From: Roseobacter sinensis
Lineage (GTDB): Bacteria; Pseudomonadota; Alphaproteobacteria; Rhodobacterales; Rhodobacteraceae
DNA length: 64,000 nucleotides
Assembly: GCF_025755255.1 (NCBI RefSeq)
Contig: NZ_JALIEB010000004.1
Location: forward strand, 1 to 64,000
Direction of reading: 5' to 3'
Position 1 is the stretch's first letter. Every line of letters starts with the position of its first letter. Positions 62,424 through 64,000 of this stretch are shown one piece after another. The position numbers and the translations under genes were made by a program. Below the pieces are notes generated by a model. The model saw nothing but the letters and a program-made list of their open reading frames with translations. It was not told the DNA's origin and ran no database searches.

Positions 62424-63404
62424 TCAGCCGCCGTGGATCTGATCAGCGGGAATGTCGGCGCCCGCATTCTCGATGAACCAGCGCGCCGCACCGGGGTGCC
62501 AGGCGATGACGCCGTTGTTCTTGTCCCAGTTCTCCGGAATGGTGGAGCGGGCCGCGCGGTGTATGTTCACCATCCGCTCGTTGTCGGACATGATGATATC
62601 GACCACCGCATGCACGAAGCTTTCGGGCAGGTCACAGTTCGCGATGGCGAAGTTCCACATCGAGACCGACCGCGCATCCTCGGTCAGAGTGGTGTAGGTG
62701 TCGGCCGCAATGTCGAACTGCGCGACGGGGAACGCCTCCATGATGGTGGCCTGTTCCTCCTCGGTGAACTCGATGATGTTCACATCGGTCTGGACCTCAA
62801 GCTGGCTGACCGCCGGCACCGGAACACCCGCCGCAAAGGCGATCACGTCGATCAGCCCGTCCTGCAGCTGTCCGCCGAGGTCAGACCAGGAGCCGTTGCG
62901 GCGGTCGAAGTTGACGCCCAGCGTTTCCATCATCCGCGGAAAATAGGTATCGGAGGTGGAACCTGCCGGGCCGAACCCGATCCGCGCGCCATCCGGGATC
63001 TCCGAGATCGAGGTGATCCCCGACGACGACAGCGCCGTGACCGAGAACGGCGTCTGGTACATTGGGAACATCGCGCAGGCATTGGTCATTTGCAGGCCGG
63101 GCGCAATCGGGCTTTCGCCGCGGATCGCTTCGGCCGCCGGACCCATGGTGGTCATGCCGAATTGCGTATCGCCGGTATGGACCAGTGCCATGTTCTGACC
63201 CGGGCCGCCCGTCACCTCGCCGCCACCGGTCAGGCCGAGCTCTTCCGCGACCAGGTTGGCCCAGCCCGAGCCGTAGGCGAAGTAGGTGCCGCCCTGGGAT
63301 GCGGTGGCGACAGTGAAGCTGTCAGGCCAGCCGGTGCGGTCTTCTTCGGCAAAGGCTGCGGTCGAGATAAGCAAACTCGCAAGCGCGAAAGCTGAGTATT
63401 TCAT
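62424..63404 (-). CDS. TAXI-family TRAP substrate-binding protein
   Basis: 326 residues with a signal peptide (MKYSAFALASLLISTAAFAEE). The mature part is a TAXI (TRAP-associated extracytoplasmic immunogenic) protein: FTVATASQGGTYFAYGSGWANLVAEEL, TGGPGQNMALVHTGDTQFGMTT, GARIGFGPAGSTSD, DGLIDVIAFAAGVPVPAVSQLE. The binding protein captures the substrate in the periplasm and passes it to the fused permease encoded downstream. GGAGG precedes the ATG. The ligand is unknown; family members bind glutamate, C4-dicarboxylates or other organic anions. Confidence 0.92.
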   Translation of the reverse strand: MKYSAFALASLLISTAAFAEEDRTGWPDSFTVATASQGGTYFAYGSGWANLVAEELGLTGGGEVTGGPGQNMALVHTGDTQFGMTTMGPAAEAIRGESPIAPGLQMTNACAMFPMYQTPFSVTALSSSGITSISEIPDGARIGFGPAGSTSDTYFPRMMETLGVNFDRRNGSWSDLGGQLQDGLIDVIAFAAGVPVPAVSQLEVQTDVNIIEFTEEEQATIMEAFPVAQFDIAADTYTTLTEDARSVSMWNFAIANCDLPESFVHAVVDIIMSDNERMVNIHRAARSTIPENWDKNNGVIAWHPGAARWFIENAGADIPADQIHGG

Positions 63405-63610
63405 TCATTTTCCTCCAATGTTGGTACCGACCTTGCCCGATCGGGTGTTTTCAACAAAGTGTGAATTGTGCGGACAGGCCGCAATCTCAAGTCAAAAACC
63501 GAGTGTTGACGCCGAATTTACCCCCAATTCGTCCACAAGTTGTCGGCCCGTGACATTAGAGTGTGCTGTCGCCAAACCGCAAGGCCGAAGTGACAGCTTT
63601 TGCGTCATTT

Positions 63611-63630
63611 CCCGGTGGCCTGCCACCGGG
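63611..63630. repeat. Perfect 9-bp inverted repeat upstream of the TAXI gene and zur
   Basis: CCCGGTGGC-CT-GCCACCGGG lies within the 376-base gap between the TAXI gene and the zur-like gene, without a following T-run on either strand. It may be an operator or an RNA hairpin in the leader of either divergent transcript. The rest of the gap up to the Zur palindrome shows nothing recognised. Confidence 0.45.
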
Positions 63631-63732
63631 TGTACGGAGCTTGCCGAACCGCCAGTTTGGTGGGCTACAGTCGGCCAGCCTTTGCCGATGCTGGCCGATG
63701 CGCCTCACCTCGCGCACTTCCTGCTTGATGAC

Positions 63733-63752
63733 TGTTATTTTATAAAATAACA
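63733..63752. promoter_or_regulatory. Zur-box-like 20-bp perfect palindrome
   Basis: TGTTATTTTATAAAATAACA is a perfect inverted repeat, 28 bases before the zur-like start. It resembles the TGTTAT-ATAACA operators of alphaproteobacterial Zur. The likely role is zinc-dependent autorepression of zur and any znu genes that follow beyond the window. Confidence 0.75.
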
Positions 63753-63780
63753 AAATCACGGGAGAAGGCGGAGGCACCCC

Positions 63781-64000
63781 ATGCGCAAGCAGGCCGCGAC
63801 ACGTCAGTCGGACATTCTGTCGGTCTTGACCGCATCTGAGACGCCGATGACCGCGTATCAGATCCTCGAGGAACTGCAGCGGGACGAGCCCGAGATCGCG
63901 CCGCCGACGGTCTATCGCGCACTGGCCGCGCTGACAGAGCAAGGTCGCGCGCACCGGTTGGAATCGCTCAAGTCCTTTGTCCCGTGCCGCTGCGATCATG
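63781..64000 (+). CDS. zur: Fur-family regulator, probably Zur (partial, runs off window)
   Basis: The first 73 codons are visible: MRKQAATRQSDILSVLTASE, PMTAYQILEELQRDEPEIAPPTVYRALAALTEQGRAHRLESLKSFVPCRCDH. This is the Fur winged helix (TAYQIL, PPTVYRALAAL) followed by RLESLKSFVPC, a zinc-site region typical of Zur. The protein would repress zinc uptake genes under zinc sufficiency. The gene is divergent from the TAXI gene. A perfect palindrome at 63733-63752 supports Zur over Fur or Irr. Confidence 0.8.
   Translation, partial: MRKQAATRQSDILSVLTASETPMTAYQILEELQRDEPEIAPPTVYRALAALTEQGRAHRLESLKSFVPCRCDH

Overview
The window is a high-GC, gene-dense stretch of an alphaproteobacterial chromosome. 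The RNA polymerase and ribosomal proteins have the sequence style and lengths of Rhodobacterales (Roseobacter/Rhodobacter relatives): RpoB 1378 aa, RpoC 1414 aa, and an L3 protein with a long Ala/Glu tail. A VPLPA-CTERM sorting signal, TAXI-TRAP and BCCT transporters fit the same group. No database search was possible, so genus and species are not claimed.

Layout. (a) 1-4 kb: an IS3-type transposase fragment butts against a decapitated metallophosphoesterase; then a small membrane protein, a BCCT transporter and an unknown gene. (b) 4-8 kb: two paralogous secreted proteins point away from a central LuxR-type regulator fused to an alpha/beta-hydrolase domain. Both paralogs carry the same 41-bp promoter element, about 95-100 bp before their starts. 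(c) 8.5-21.4 kb: a nitrogen-compound island with an amidase, a TetR regulator, a NitT/TauT-type ABC importer, an amidohydrolase, an NTF2-like protein, a PuuE-like deacetylase, cyanase (cynS), a DUF1348 protein and a second NitT/TauT/cyanate ABC importer. An NtrC-type enhancer-binding protein is divergent from the second importer, with two tandem palindromes in the shared intergenic region. (d) 23.5-27 kb: an FAD phenol hydroxylase, a decayed rplL copy with its terminator intact, and an AT-richer DUF2927 gene.

(e) 27.4-50.8 kb: the translation/transcription core: rpoB, a small membrane ORF, rpoC, [YiaW/YiaV-like pair, frameshifted EamA transporter], rpsL, rpsG, fusA, tuf, rpsJ, rplC, rplD, rplW, [csp, small basic protein, TerB/DUF533 gene], rplB, rpsS, rplV, rpsC, rplP. 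Terminators and accessory genes interrupt the ancestral order upstream of rpoB, between rpoC and rpsL, between rplW and rplB, and after rplP. (f) 50.9-55.5 kb: GFA-domain protein, WYL regulator, two SAM methyltransferases, a small membrane protein, a LysR regulator and a truncated lipoprotein. (g) 55.5-64 kb: an RND efflux pump with its adaptor, a TAXI-TRAP uptake system with an intercistronic terminator, and the start of a zur-like gene behind a perfect 20-bp palindrome.

The most unusual element is the 4.1-8.0 kb module. One paralog has an exosortase-type C-terminal anchor and the other lacks it. The regulator between them has a hydrolase domain whose nucleophile and histidine positions are altered, and the two promoters share a spaced palindromic element. 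No CRISPR array, rRNA or tRNA gene was seen.
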